The notes below the pieces were generated by a model. That model saw only the letters and a program-made list of their open reading frames with translations. It did no database searches and was not told the DNA's origin. From Deltaproteobacteria bacterium (GTDB lineage Bacteria; Myxococcota_A; Polyangia; HGW-17), in assembly GCA_003249585.1 (NCBI GenBank), contig QKIM01000078.1, forward strand, positions 1 to 13,602: a stretch of DNA of 13,602 nt, given 5' to 3'. Shown here in pieces: positions 6,892 through 13,602 of the stretch. Made by a program: the position numbers and the translations under genes. The first letter of the stretch is position 1. Every line of letters begins with the position of its first letter.

Positions 6892-8556
6892 CTACAGACA
6901 GGTCATGGTGATATCCAGGGAGAACTGCTTGCGCTCATTGTCGCCGCTCCCTACGGTCTTCATCTTCCCTTCCTTGATCTCATCAATGCACTTGATGGTC
7001 TTCAGTTGGGTGATGATCTGTTCCACGTCCTTGGCGCGCTCAACTGTGCCGGAGATCTTTATCTTTCCGGCCTTGATGCGGATCTCCTCGATATCCAGGG
7101 CGATGGGCTCCTTGGCTCCCTCGCCGGGTTTGGCGTCCTTTGGGTTCGCGGGTTTGGGTCGGGGAGGTTTCTTCAGCGCCGGAGCCTTCTTGTCCTTTTG
7201 GTCCTTCTTTCCTTTGTCGTCCCCCTCCTTCTTCTCGATCTCCTTTCGGGGCGGGAGCTTCTTGGAGATCTCGCTGAGGAGGACGTATGCGCTCATGGAG
7301 GGGATGGGGCTGTCGGATACGGCCCCCTTCTTGCTCTTGGCCTTGCGCTTCTTGATGAGCCGCTTGATGGAAGCGGCGTTGTAGGATCGTTTACCCAGCA
7401 CCTGCTTGGAGAGGACACCGACCACACCGAGATAATCCCGCTCCTCCCGCTCCAGTCGGTGGTGGGTGAGCACTCCTGAGATGACCAGCATCACCAGGAA
7501 CAGGGAGATCCCCAGAGAGACCGAGAGTGCCTTGTCCTTGACCAGCGAGTAGGCGGCGTCCCGGGCGAAGGCCCCGGACCGGAAATCGATGACGTCCTGC
7601 CGGGGCACCCCCGCGAGGAGCGCCAGCGCGACCAGGGAGCTGTTCTCCGAGGAGGCACCCTCACAGGGGGCGATGACCACCTTGGACTCCCGCTCGAAGA
7701 AGCCCGTGCACCAGGGAACGAAACCCGAGAAGGCGGCACCCCGGCCCGTGATGTAGATGTTCTCGATCTTCTTGCCCAGCATGCGTTCCGTGGCGATGAT
7801 GAAACGGCGCCAGTCCTCGAGCTGCTGGTTGACGGCTTCGCGGATGACGGCCTCGAACCCCTCCTCCTCCTCGTGCTGCGGGGAGACACTCCCCGACTGG
7901 GCCAGCCAGGATCGCACCTCTCCCTCGGCCCGTCCGCTGTACCGCACCAGGGAGTCGACGATGTTCTCTATTCCGCCGGCCGTGACGCGGGCCGACAGGA
8001 GCCTGCCGTCAGCAATGACCGAGAGCTCCGTCCGCTTGCCGCCCACATCGGCGACGAGGACGGGCGCCTCGACCCTGGGCACCACCGTAGCGGCACGGGC
8101 CGGTGAGAAGACCAGACGGAAGATCTCGCTCCCGGCGTCCTTGAACAGACCGAGAAGCGACCCCACCTGGTCCGCAGGCGTCGCCGCCGCCACGACCCGG
8201 CTGCCCTTCTCCGTGCGCTCGATCCCCGCGTGGGCGATGACGGCGTCATCGGCATCGAGGGGGATCTGATCCGCCAGCTCGTACTGGATGAGCGGTTCCA
8301 CCTTCTTGGGATCGGTGAAGGGGAAGGCGAGGTTGCGAACGAAGACCATGTCGCTGAGGCCCACCACGATCCTGTCCTTGCCCTGGGCGCCGATCATCTT
8401 GAGGAGATCCCCGAGAGCCTTGCGGAATTCCAGCGGCTCCTCGGGGCGACCGACCTCATGACTCGCCAGGAGCCGGACGGTCCCTCTCCCCTCCTCGACG
8501 GCGCACCCCTTGATGGTGGTGCTCCCGATATCTACGGCAAAATACTGATTGGCCAT
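6892..8556 (-). CDS. gspL: Type II secretion system protein GspL, PilM-like (554 aa)
   Basis: GspL links the cytoplasmic ATPase GspE to the membrane platform. The cytoplasmic part has the actin-fold (ASKHA) signatures seen in PilM: FAVDIGSTTIKG (residues 6-17), VLVADVGGKRTELSV (166-180) and IYITGRGAAFSGF (267-279). Unlike many GspL proteins, whose site is degraded, this one keeps glycine-rich phosphate and adenosine loops, so nucleotide binding looks possible. A transmembrane helix spans about 343-363. A periplasmic helical stretch (365-410) follows. A Lys/Pro-rich spacer (432-484) comes next, and then a ferredoxin-like domain (485-554) with the strands IEEIRIKAGKIKISGTV. The overall plan is like PilM joined to PilN. 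The ATG has TAGGAG upstream, which overlaps the gspK stop 8 bases away. Partners are GspE, GspM and GspF. Confidence 0.9.
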   Translation of the reverse strand: MANQYFAVDIGSTTIKGCAVEEGRGTVRLLASHEVGRPEEPLEFRKALGDLLKMIGAQGKDRIVVGLSDMVFVRNLAFPFTDPKKVEPLIQYELADQIPLDADDAVIAHAGIERTEKGSRVVAAATPADQVGSLLGLFKDAGSEIFRLVFSPARAATVVPRVEAPVLVADVGGKRTELSVIADGRLLSARVTAGGIENIVDSLVRYSGRAEGEVRSWLAQSGSVSPQHEEEEGFEAVIREAVNQQLEDWRRFIIATERMLGKKIENIYITGRGAAFSGFVPWCTGFFERESKVVIAPCEGASSENSSLVALALLAGVPRQDVIDFRSGAFARDAAYSLVKDKALSVSLGISLFLVMLVISGVLTHHRLEREERDYLGVVGVLSKQVLGKRSYNAASIKRLIKKRKAKSKKGAVSDSPIPSMSAYVLLSEISKKLPPRKEIEKKEGDDKGKKDQKDKKAPALKKPPRPKPANPKDAKPGEGAKEPIALDIEEIRIKAGKIKISGTVERAKDVEQIITQLKTIKCIDEIKEGKMKTVGSGDNERKQFSLDITMTCL

Positions 8557-8564
8557 ATGTTCTC

Positions 8565-9803
8565 CTACTCCTCACGCCAGTAGACGAAGGCGCCCTGTCC
8601 CCCGGTGGTCTGGTTGACGGCCAGCTGGTCCCACACCGCCTCGACGGAGTGGCGGGTCTTGCCCACCAGCCCGAAAACCTTCAGGCGATAGAACCGTTTA
8701 CTGGTCCCGGTGGTGACGAGCTGTGAGAGTTTGGTCGTGTCGAGCTGGACCCCCTGGACCTCGGAGTCGGCGATGCCGTCGTTGCCCAGATCCCCCACGG
8801 CGTCCACGTTGACGCCGAGACTGGTGGCCAGCAGGTTGCCAGCGGTGCCCGGATTCTGGACCGCTGTGGCAAACGTTGTGACATCTTTACAGATACCCAT
8901 GATTTGAGGTGCGACGGTGGTGGCCAGGAGCTTGAGCTTCACGGGATCCCCAACCACCGGATCGTTGGTGTTTTTGGCCGAGGCGGCGATGAGCCCCGCG
9001 ATGAGCACCCAGTCCTTGTCAGAGATGGAGCACAGGTTGATCTTGCAGGACCCGTAGACCGTGAGGGAGCGTCCGAAGTTGGTCCAGAAGATGGGATCGA
9101 TGCCCTGGATGAGCCACATCTCTTCCACGGAATCCAAAAGATTGTTCTTGGACACGTAGGGTTCGCGCAGGCTCTTGTAGTAGGCGTCTTCGTCGCCTGC
9201 GGAGCCGGCCTGGTCGATGTCGATGAAGTCGACAATGGCGTTCACGGTGGCCTGCCGGTCGAGGATGTTCCGGTCGGACGTGCTGCGCTGGAAGAGCTCG
9301 TCATAGCGGCGGTCGAGGAAGAGCCCCAGGAGACCGCCCTTGAGGACATCCACCGTGGAGGCGCCTATGGCGCAGTTGACGTTGAGCTTCCCGTCCTCGG
9401 GCTTGTACTCTTCCAGGCCACCGGTGCCCTGCTCGGGTTTGAGCCCCGTCCCCTCGAGGTCCATCCCGATCATGGTGTTCATCATGGAGCCCTGTCCGAG
9501 GAAGATGGGCAGGATCATGGGGAGCATCTGTCCCATGTCCAGCCCGAGGTTCTTGAGCATGGCGTTGTTGTCCAAGACCTTGGACTGGACCCGCAAAAAG
9601 AGCTTGGTGAGCTCGATGGTGGAGTAGGCGATGTACTGGGCCTTGGTCTTCTCGGCCTCGGTGACGGCCGCCCTGAGCTCCTTCTTCGTGCGGAAGACGA
9701 AGATATGGACAACAATGGAGAGGATGGAGATGGCCATGGTCACCATGAGCAGCGCGAAGCCCGCCTGTCGGGTCGGAACACGGGGTGAGCGTGCGCAGTC
9801 CAT
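8565..9803 (-). CDS. gspK: Type II secretion minor pseudopilin GspK (412 aa)
   Basis: GspK is the large tip pseudopilin. After a short basic leader, the prepilin peptidase site is QAG^F (cut after Gly15), followed by a hydrophobic helix (16-37). The mature chain starts FALLM and so lacks Glu at position 5, the hallmark of GspK among pseudopilins. Residues 187-235 show the family's core: NAIVDFIDIDQAG with an acidic GDEDAYY, then NNLLDSVEEMWLIQGI. This includes likely calcium ligands and the SxxE(L/M) segment. The 412-aa length exceeds the common 310-340 aa; an extra segment after the pilin helix (about 77-140) is Met/Gly/Leu-rich. The ATG at 9803 shares one base with the gspJ stop (TAATG) and has GGGGAGGAA upstream. 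An in-frame extension to 10085 would lie inside gspJ and bury the leader peptide, so it was not used. Confidence 0.92.
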   Translation of the reverse strand: MDCARSPRVPTRQAGFALLMVTMAISILSIVVHIFVFRTKKELRAAVTEAEKTKAQYIAYSTIELTKLFLRVQSKVLDNNAMLKNLGLDMGQMLPMILPIFLGQGSMMNTMIGMDLEGTGLKPEQGTGGLEEYKPEDGKLNVNCAIGASTVDVLKGGLLGLFLDRRYDELFQRSTSDRNILDRQATVNAIVDFIDIDQAGSAGDEDAYYKSLREPYVSKNNLLDSVEEMWLIQGIDPIFWTNFGRSLTVYGSCKINLCSISDKDWVLIAGLIAASAKNTNDPVVGDPVKLKLLATTVAPQIMGICKDVTTFATAVQNPGTAGNLLATSLGVNVDAVGDLGNDGIADSEVQGVQLDTTKLSQLVTTGTSKRFYRLKVFGLVGKTRHSVEAVWDQLAVNQTTGGQGAFVYWREE

Positions 9804-10630
9804 TATTTCCTCCCCGAGGGAGTGAGCACCCGGCTGGTGGTCTTGCTGGTGGAGGTCCTGGTGCTGTTGGAGCTCTTGGACGTTGAGGAGGATCCGCTCA
9901 TGTAGGTCCCCGACGTGGTCCCCGACGGGATGAGGTTGATGGCGTCCTTCACCTTTGGGAAGACCATGGTGTGGAAGTGGACCGGTACGCCCGTGCCGTT
10001 GTCCACGACAAGGTGGATCTTGATCTGATCCGGCAGCTTGTTCATGCGCCCCTCGTCCACGGTGGAGTCCCACTCGTCGACCCACTGGTCGTTCTGCTTG
10101 TCGTAGAACTCGACCATGAGCTGGGAGACTCCCGGAATGAGGCCCAGGGTGTTCCCTGGAATCTCAGCGGCCGGCTTGTTCTCGAGCCGCCTGGTCTCCC
10201 GACGGCGCAGCAGGAAGGCCCCCGCACGGTCCGGATCGTCCATGAAGCTGTACTCCACGGCGCAGTTGTCGGCCTCCTTGGCATTTCTGGAGGTTCGAAC
10301 ATGGCTGAAGGTGGAGAAGGCCAGCGTGGTCCCGCCGATGTCGTTGTGGGCCTTGAAGTAGGTCCGCTTGTCCGGGAGGATCTGGTCCTCGTTGAGGGAC
10401 AGGTAGGCCATGGAGAGGTCCCGCTCGAGGCGATCCAGCCCACTGCGGATGAGCGTGTACTGCTCCAGCTTCTTCTCGTGGGACCGCTGGGTCTTGCGCG
10501 AGACGAAGAGGATCCCGTAGACCACGGCCACCATCATGGTGAGGATGGTGAAGGCGGCCAGCACCTCCAGGAGGGAGAACCCCGTCTGGGAGCTTCTTCT
10601 TCCGGGGAAGGGGCGCCTCCAGGATCTCAT
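9803..10630 (-). CDS. gspJ: Type II secretion minor pseudopilin GspJ (275 aa)
   Basis: The N-terminus carries a classic type III signal: a basic leader, then QTG^FSLLEVLAAFTILTM, with cleavage after Gly17 and Glu at mature position 5. The following segment, DRLERDLSMAYLS (66-78), is typical of GspJ. The globular domain contains SQLMVEFYDKQNDQWVDEWDS (169-189), like the conserved GspJ trailing segment in which a strand precedes a tryptophan-rich turn. The product would join I and K in the pseudopilus tip complex. The protein is longer than usual (often about 200 aa), in part because of a Ser/Thr-rich tail at about 237-270 that looks disordered. The ATG overlaps the gspI stop as ATGA, with GAGGAG 8 bases upstream. 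Confidence 0.92.
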   Translation of the reverse strand: MRSWRRPFPGRRSSQTGFSLLEVLAAFTILTMMVAVVYGILFVSRKTQRSHEKKLEQYTLIRSGLDRLERDLSMAYLSLNEDQILPDKRTYFKAHNDIGGTTLAFSTFSHVRTSRNAKEADNCAVEYSFMDDPDRAGAFLLRRRETRRLENKPAAEIPGNTLGLIPGVSQLMVEFYDKQNDQWVDEWDSTVDEGRMNKLPDQIKIHLVVDNGTGVPVHFHTMVFPKVKDAINLIPSGTTSGTYMSGSSSTSKSSNSTRTSTSKTTSRVLTPSGRK

Positions 10631-11367
10631 TTGGTACTCCTCGACGTCGTCTTCGTGGTAGAGGTGCTCGTCCCGGTGGTCGAGGTTCCTGTGGTGTTCC
10701 CCAGGCTGGGCATCATGATGGAGCGGTCCAGCTCGGCCACATCGGTGATATAGGCCACCAGTTCGAAGTCCCGATCGGTGCCGCCGACCTTGAACATGAC
10801 CTTCACGGTGATCTTGCGGATGGCCTCCTCGAGGACGCTCTGGATCATGGTCATGGCGGGTCCGAGGAACTGCCCCGCCATCTCGTTGAACTTCTCCGTG
10901 AGCGCGCTGTCCCCGGAGAGCCCCCCCGGGAGAAACTGGGAGATCAGCCCGCCCAGGGGGCTGGCGGTGGGATCGGCCCCGCTTGCGCCCTGGGTGCCCC
11001 CCATGCCCAGGGCCCCCATGATGTTCTCCTGGAGCATGGTGAGGTCGGGCATGATCACCTTCTCGATGGTCACACAGTAGCGGAAGTGCTCGGCGCCCTC
11101 GTACAGCCCGTTGTCGAACTCTCCGCAGTTCTCGTCCTCGAAGGAGCCGAAGCCGTCACGGCGCAGGTTCCCCTCGGTCTCCAGCATCTTGCTCTTGGCC
11201 AGATACACCGCCTGGGAGAGCATGCGCACCCGCACGCTCCGCTTGACGGCGATGGTCTGGTCGATGAGGATCCACATGAGGGCCATGGAGAGGATGGCCA
11301 GGGAGACCACCACCTCCAGCAGGGTGAACCCCGCGCTGCGCCCTCGGGGAATCGTCCGACGACTCAT
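10627..11367 (-). CDS. gspI: Type II secretion minor pseudopilin GspI (246 aa)
   Basis: The prepilin signal is SAG^FTLLEVVVSLAIL, with cleavage after Gly13 and Glu at mature position 5. It is followed by QAVYLAKSKMLETE (52-65), the usual GspI helix (A..LA..KME). GspI typically has about 125 residues; this one has 246. The extra length comes from a Gly/Met/Leu-rich insertion at about 113-178 and a Thr/Ser-rich tail at 224-246. The C-terminal beta strands resume at ITVKVMFKVGG (186-196). The order after gspH and before gspJ supports the assignment. The start at 11367 overlaps the gspH stop as ATGA, with GAGGAGGA just upstream. A longer frame from 11424 lies within gspH and would place residues ahead of the leader, so it was rejected. 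Confidence 0.9.
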   Translation of the reverse strand: MSRRTIPRGRSAGFTLLEVVVSLAILSMALMWILIDQTIAVKRSVRVRMLSQAVYLAKSKMLETEGNLRRDGFGSFEDENCGEFDNGLYEGAEHFRYCVTIEKVIMPDLTMLQENIMGALGMGGTQGASGADPTASPLGGLISQFLPGGLSGDSALTEKFNEMAGQFLGPAMTMIQSVLEEAIRKITVKVMFKVGGTDRDFELVAYITDVAELDRSIMMPSLGNTTGTSTTGTSTSTTKTTSRSTK

Positions 11368-12101
11368 GGCTGGTCCTCCTCGCCCGATTTCTCCTCGATG
11401 AGCTGGCCTTCCTCGTCCAGACACAGATTTTGAGGGACATCACCGGGGTCCAGGTAGGCCACGTTGCCCGTCCCGGCCTTGATCCAGAGGGTCGCCTCGG
11501 GGTTGCCGGAGGACTTGAGATAGATGAGCACCACCGGGTTGCGACCGTCGGGAGCGTAGTGGATGGCCACCTTCCCCGTCTCATATTCCTTCTGCATGCA
11601 GGGGAAGACCACCTTGGTGACGCGCACGCCCTCGAGCTTGGTGGAGGTCTTGAGCTTGGTCTCCGGCGCCTTCCACTTGGACTCGGGGGTCATGAAGGGT
11701 TTGCCCATGTCCTGGGGTCCCACAAGGCCCATGGGGTTCGCAGGATCGAAGCGGGGCCAGTCCTCGAAGAGCAGCATCTTCTCGTCCCCCTCTTCAGGGA
11801 TCTCGGGATCCATGTCTGGGACGGGGGAACCCGGGGGCAGCACCTCGATCTTGGCCTCTGGGCTCTGGGCGTCCAGATCCAGCACCAGGCGGTGGTAGCA
11901 GTGGTTGGTGCGGGCCAGGGTCGAGACAAAACGGCTGGCGGCGGCCAGGGAGCGGGCGCTCTCCTTGAGCTTCATGCGGGGCATCACCTTGAAGGAGTAG
12001 GCCAGGGCCCCCGTCACCACGCCGACGATGGCCATGACGACGAGCACCTCGATGAGGGTGAAACCCCTGCTGCCTCTCGACGATGACCCGCGTCCGACCA
12101 T
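11364..12101 (-). CDS. gspH: Type II secretion minor pseudopilin GspH (245 aa)
   Basis: The leader is MVGRGSSSRGSRG, cut after Gly13, followed by FTLIEVLVVMAIVG with Glu at mature position 5. The helix continues to a basic MKLKESARSLAAASRFVSTLART (43-65), which matches the R.LA..LR..R.. segment of GspH. The C-terminal VAIHYAPDGRNPVVLIYLK (178-196) matches the F.PDG...V.. strand pattern of the family. The 245-aa length exceeds the common 150-190 aa; the excess sits in a Pro/Glu/Asp/Met-rich segment at about 85-155. The role is a minor pseudopilin between the major filament and the I/J/K tip. It begins three bases after the gspG stop, with GAGGA upstream. Confidence 0.9.
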   Translation of the reverse strand: MVGRGSSSRGSRGFTLIEVLVVMAIVGVVTGALAYSFKVMPRMKLKESARSLAAASRFVSTLARTNHCYHRLVLDLDAQSPEAKIEVLPPGSPVPDMDPEIPEEGDEKMLLFEDWPRFDPANPMGLVGPQDMGKPFMTPESKWKAPETKLKTSTKLEGVRVTKVVFPCMQKEYETGKVAIHYAPDGRNPVVLIYLKSSGNPEATLWIKAGTGNVAYLDPGDVPQNLCLDEEGQLIEEKSGEEDQP

Positions 12102-12104
12102 GGA

Positions 12105-12527
12105 TCAGTCCTCGTCGCAGCTGTCACTGCGGATGTCGTCGGCGCCGCCGAAGCTCTTGTCCGCGCCGGCGGAGATGATACAGGGGCGATCGCCGTCGCC
12201 CTCGACCCGGACTTCCTGTCCATAGTTGTCGCGGGTCATCTTCTTCTGGATGGTGCCGTCGGCGATGAGGCCGTCGAAGATGGCCTTGGCGGGCTTGCCG
12301 GCGTACTCGGGCTCCATGGAGTTCTCGCGGATGAGCTCGGCGATCTTGTTGAGCTGCATGAGCGTGGTCTTCTTCTTGGCCTTCTTGAAGCGGGGCATGA
12401 TGCCGAAGGTGACGACGCCGATGATCATACCCATGATGACGAGCACGATCATGATCTCGATGAGGGTCATGCCGCGCTGGCTGTTTCTTCCGAAGGTTCC
12501 GGCGAGGGTGGTGGTGTTCTTTTTCAT
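12105..12527 (-). CDS. gspG: Type II secretion major pseudopilin GspG (140 aa)
   Basis: GspG polymerises into the pseudopilus that pushes substrates through the outer-membrane secretin. The prepilin site is SQRG^MTLIEIMIVLVIMGM, with cleavage after Gly19 and Glu at mature position 5. The hydrophobic helix runs to about residue 45. The C-terminal part, DNYGQEVRVEG (100-110) and then ISAGADKSFGGADDIRSD (118-135), matches the calcium-binding loop of GspG, where the family has SxGADGxxGGxGxxxDI. The usual YPTTxxGL segment is replaced by PEYAGKPAKAIFDGL, so it is divergent. Cys116 and Cys137 bracket the loop. The ATG has TAGGAGAG upstream, which overlaps the gspF stop 10 bases away. The position directly after gspF and before the minor pseudopilins agrees with the name. 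Confidence 0.92.
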   Translation of the reverse strand: MKKNTTTLAGTFGRNSQRGMTLIEIMIVLVIMGMIIGVVTFGIMPRFKKAKKKTTLMQLNKIAELIRENSMEPEYAGKPAKAIFDGLIADGTIQKKMTRDNYGQEVRVEGDGDRPCIISAGADKSFGGADDIRSDSCDED

Positions 12528-12537
12528 GGCTTCTCTC

Positions 12538-13602
12538 CTATAGCCCCATGTTGTTCATCTGCATGATGGGCATGAGTATGGAAAAAACGACGAAGGCGAC
12601 GATGGAGCCCATGACCACGATCATGAGCGGCTCGAGCATCGCCGTGAGTTGGGTGATGGCCTGATCCACCTCGCCGGCGTAGGCGAGGGAGACGTTGGTG
12701 AGCATGTCCTCGAGCTGGCCCGACTTCTCGCCGATGGCGATCAGGTGGGTCGCCAGAGGGGGAAACTCCCCGGAGGCTCCCAAAATGGAGGCCATGCTCT
12801 TTCCTTCGCGGATGGCGACCTCCACCCGCTCGACGACATCCTTGAGGATCTCGTTCCCCATGACGGATTTGACGATCTCCAGGGCCTGCAGGATGGGCAC
12901 GCCGGCCCCCAGCATGATGCTCAGGTTCCCGCTGAAGCGGGAGATGGCGATCTTGCGGACCAGGGCGCCGACCAGAGGGACCCGGAGCAGGATCTTGTCC
13001 CAGGAACGCTTGCCGCCGGGGCTGCGCTTCCAGCGCCGAAATCCGAAGGAGAAGGCCCCTATCCCCACGAGCACCCACAGCCAGTAGGCGGAGAAGAAGT
13101 CGCTGGAGGAGATGAGGAACTGGGTGTACCAGGGGAGGGTCTGGTCGGTGTCCTCGAAGACGCTGATGACGTTGGGGATGACGGAGGTCATGAGGATGCC
13201 GATGACCACCACGGTGATGAAGATCATCACGATGGGGTAGGTCATGGCGCCCTTGATCTTGCGCACGATCTTGTGCTGTTTCTCCAGGAATTCCGTGAGG
13301 GAGAAGAGCACCTGGTCCAGGTTGCCCGCCGCCTCGCCGGAGCGCACCATGCTCACGTAGAACTCGTCGAACTCCCTGGGGTGCTGCTTGAGGGCCTCGG
13401 CCAGGGAGAGCCCCTCGTTGACCTTGGTCTTCACCTGGGAGATGATGGTGCCCAGCTTGCGCCGCTTCTTGTCCTGGGAGAGCTGCTCGCTGATGGCCTC
13501 CAGGGACTCGGTGAGGGGCACGCTGGCCTTGAGGAGGGTGGCCAGCTGCCGGGTCACCAGGGCGATGTCGATGATGTTGACCTTGTTGAACAGGGAGATG
13601 TC
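12538..13602 (-). CDS. gspF: Type II secretion inner-membrane protein GspF (5' end outside window)
   Basis: The frame is open to the right edge, giving 354 codons; about 50-60 N-terminal residues are missing compared with a typical 400-aa GspF. A GTG at 13557 is internal, since the conserved text before it (NKVNIIDIALVTRQLATLL) belongs to the family. GspF is the polytopic platform protein that sits under the pseudopilus and couples to GspE. It has two copies of the T2SSF domain, each with its motif: MVRSGEAAGNLDQVLFSLTE (visible residues 85-104) and AIGEKSGQLEDML (289-301). The membrane segments are at about 121-148, 172-188 and 325-346. The second repeat includes GNLSIMLGAGVPILQALEIV (225-244). 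The stop is at 12540-12538. gspE would normally lie immediately upstream. Confidence 0.95.
   Translation of the reverse strand, partial: DISLFNKVNIIDIALVTRQLATLLKASVPLTESLEAISEQLSQDKKRRKLGTIISQVKTKVNEGLSLAEALKQHPREFDEFYVSMVRSGEAAGNLDQVLFSLTEFLEKQHKIVRKIKGAMTYPIVMIFITVVVIGILMTSVIPNVISVFEDTDQTLPWYTQFLISSSDFFSAYWLWVLVGIGAFSFGFRRWKRSPGGKRSWDKILLRVPLVGALVRKIAISRFSGNLSIMLGAGVPILQALEIVKSVMGNEILKDVVERVEVAIREGKSMASILGASGEFPPLATHLIAIGEKSGQLEDMLTNVSLAYAGEVDQAITQLTAMLEPLMIVVMGSIVAFVVFSILMPIMQMNNMGL

Noticed and set aside
6368..7384. Plus-strand reading frame of 338 codons across gspM and gspL, with Phe/Ser-rich hydrophobic stretches
   Set aside because: It crosses two well-identified minus-strand genes, and its hydrophobic look comes from reading Lys codons antisense.
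8904..9788. Plus-strand reading frame of 294 codons opposite gspK
   Set aside because: Its composition is repetitive Gly/Val/Glu/Leu/Asp mirroring gspK codons, it has no recognisable domain, and gspK is certain on the other strand.
9804..10085. N-terminal extension of GspK by 94 residues
   Set aside because: It lies within gspJ in another frame and would bury the prepilin leader. The ATG at 9803 has a strong ribosome-binding site.

Overview
This 13.6 kb window is GC-rich. Every gene I can support lies on the minus strand, in one nearly gapless run, so transcription goes from the right end (13602) to the left end (1). Adjacent genes overlap by 1 to 8 bases or are separated by at most 49 bases. 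Overlapping ATGA or TAATG stop/start junctions occur at nearly every boundary. No RNA gene, insertion sequence, CRISPR array or integrase is visible. The long plus-strand reading frames are GC-driven shadows.

Right-hand two thirds (about 5100-13602): the inner-membrane and pseudopilus part of a type II secretion system (T2SS), in the canonical order gspF (cut by the window edge), G, H, I, J, K, L, M, N. F is the inner-membrane platform. G is the major pseudopilin; H, I, J and K are minor pseudopilins that form the tip. L has a PilM-like actin-fold cytoplasmic domain, and with M it links the ATPase to the pseudopilus. N is the AsmA-like accessory protein. gspC, D and E are not in the window and would be expected upstream, beyond 13602. 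The minor pseudopilins are unusually long, and GspI and GspJ end in similar Ser/Thr-rich tails.

Left-hand third (about 369-5053): four translationally coupled genes, none with an obvious textbook identity. They are an unrecognised 323-aa protein, a 542-aa classic-clade AAA+ ATPase whose Walker B is atypical, a 513-aa GHKL/Hsp90-like ATPase, and an unrecognised 185-aa protein. The last of these overlaps the start of rimO, the ribosomal protein S12 methylthiotransferase, which runs off the left edge. Two different ATP-driven machines with two unknown partners, coupled to rimO and lying behind a T2SS operon, form the most likely undescribed system here. Whether the cassette belongs to secretion, protein quality control or something else cannot be decided from this sequence.

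Organism (inference): a GC-rich Gram-negative bacterium. A complete F-to-N order with GspN, a PilM-like GspL and the high GC would fit Myxococcota or another former deltaproteobacterial lineage. No taxonomic marker settles it. Candidate internal promoters were found near the gspM start and just before the AAA+ gene, both by eye only.
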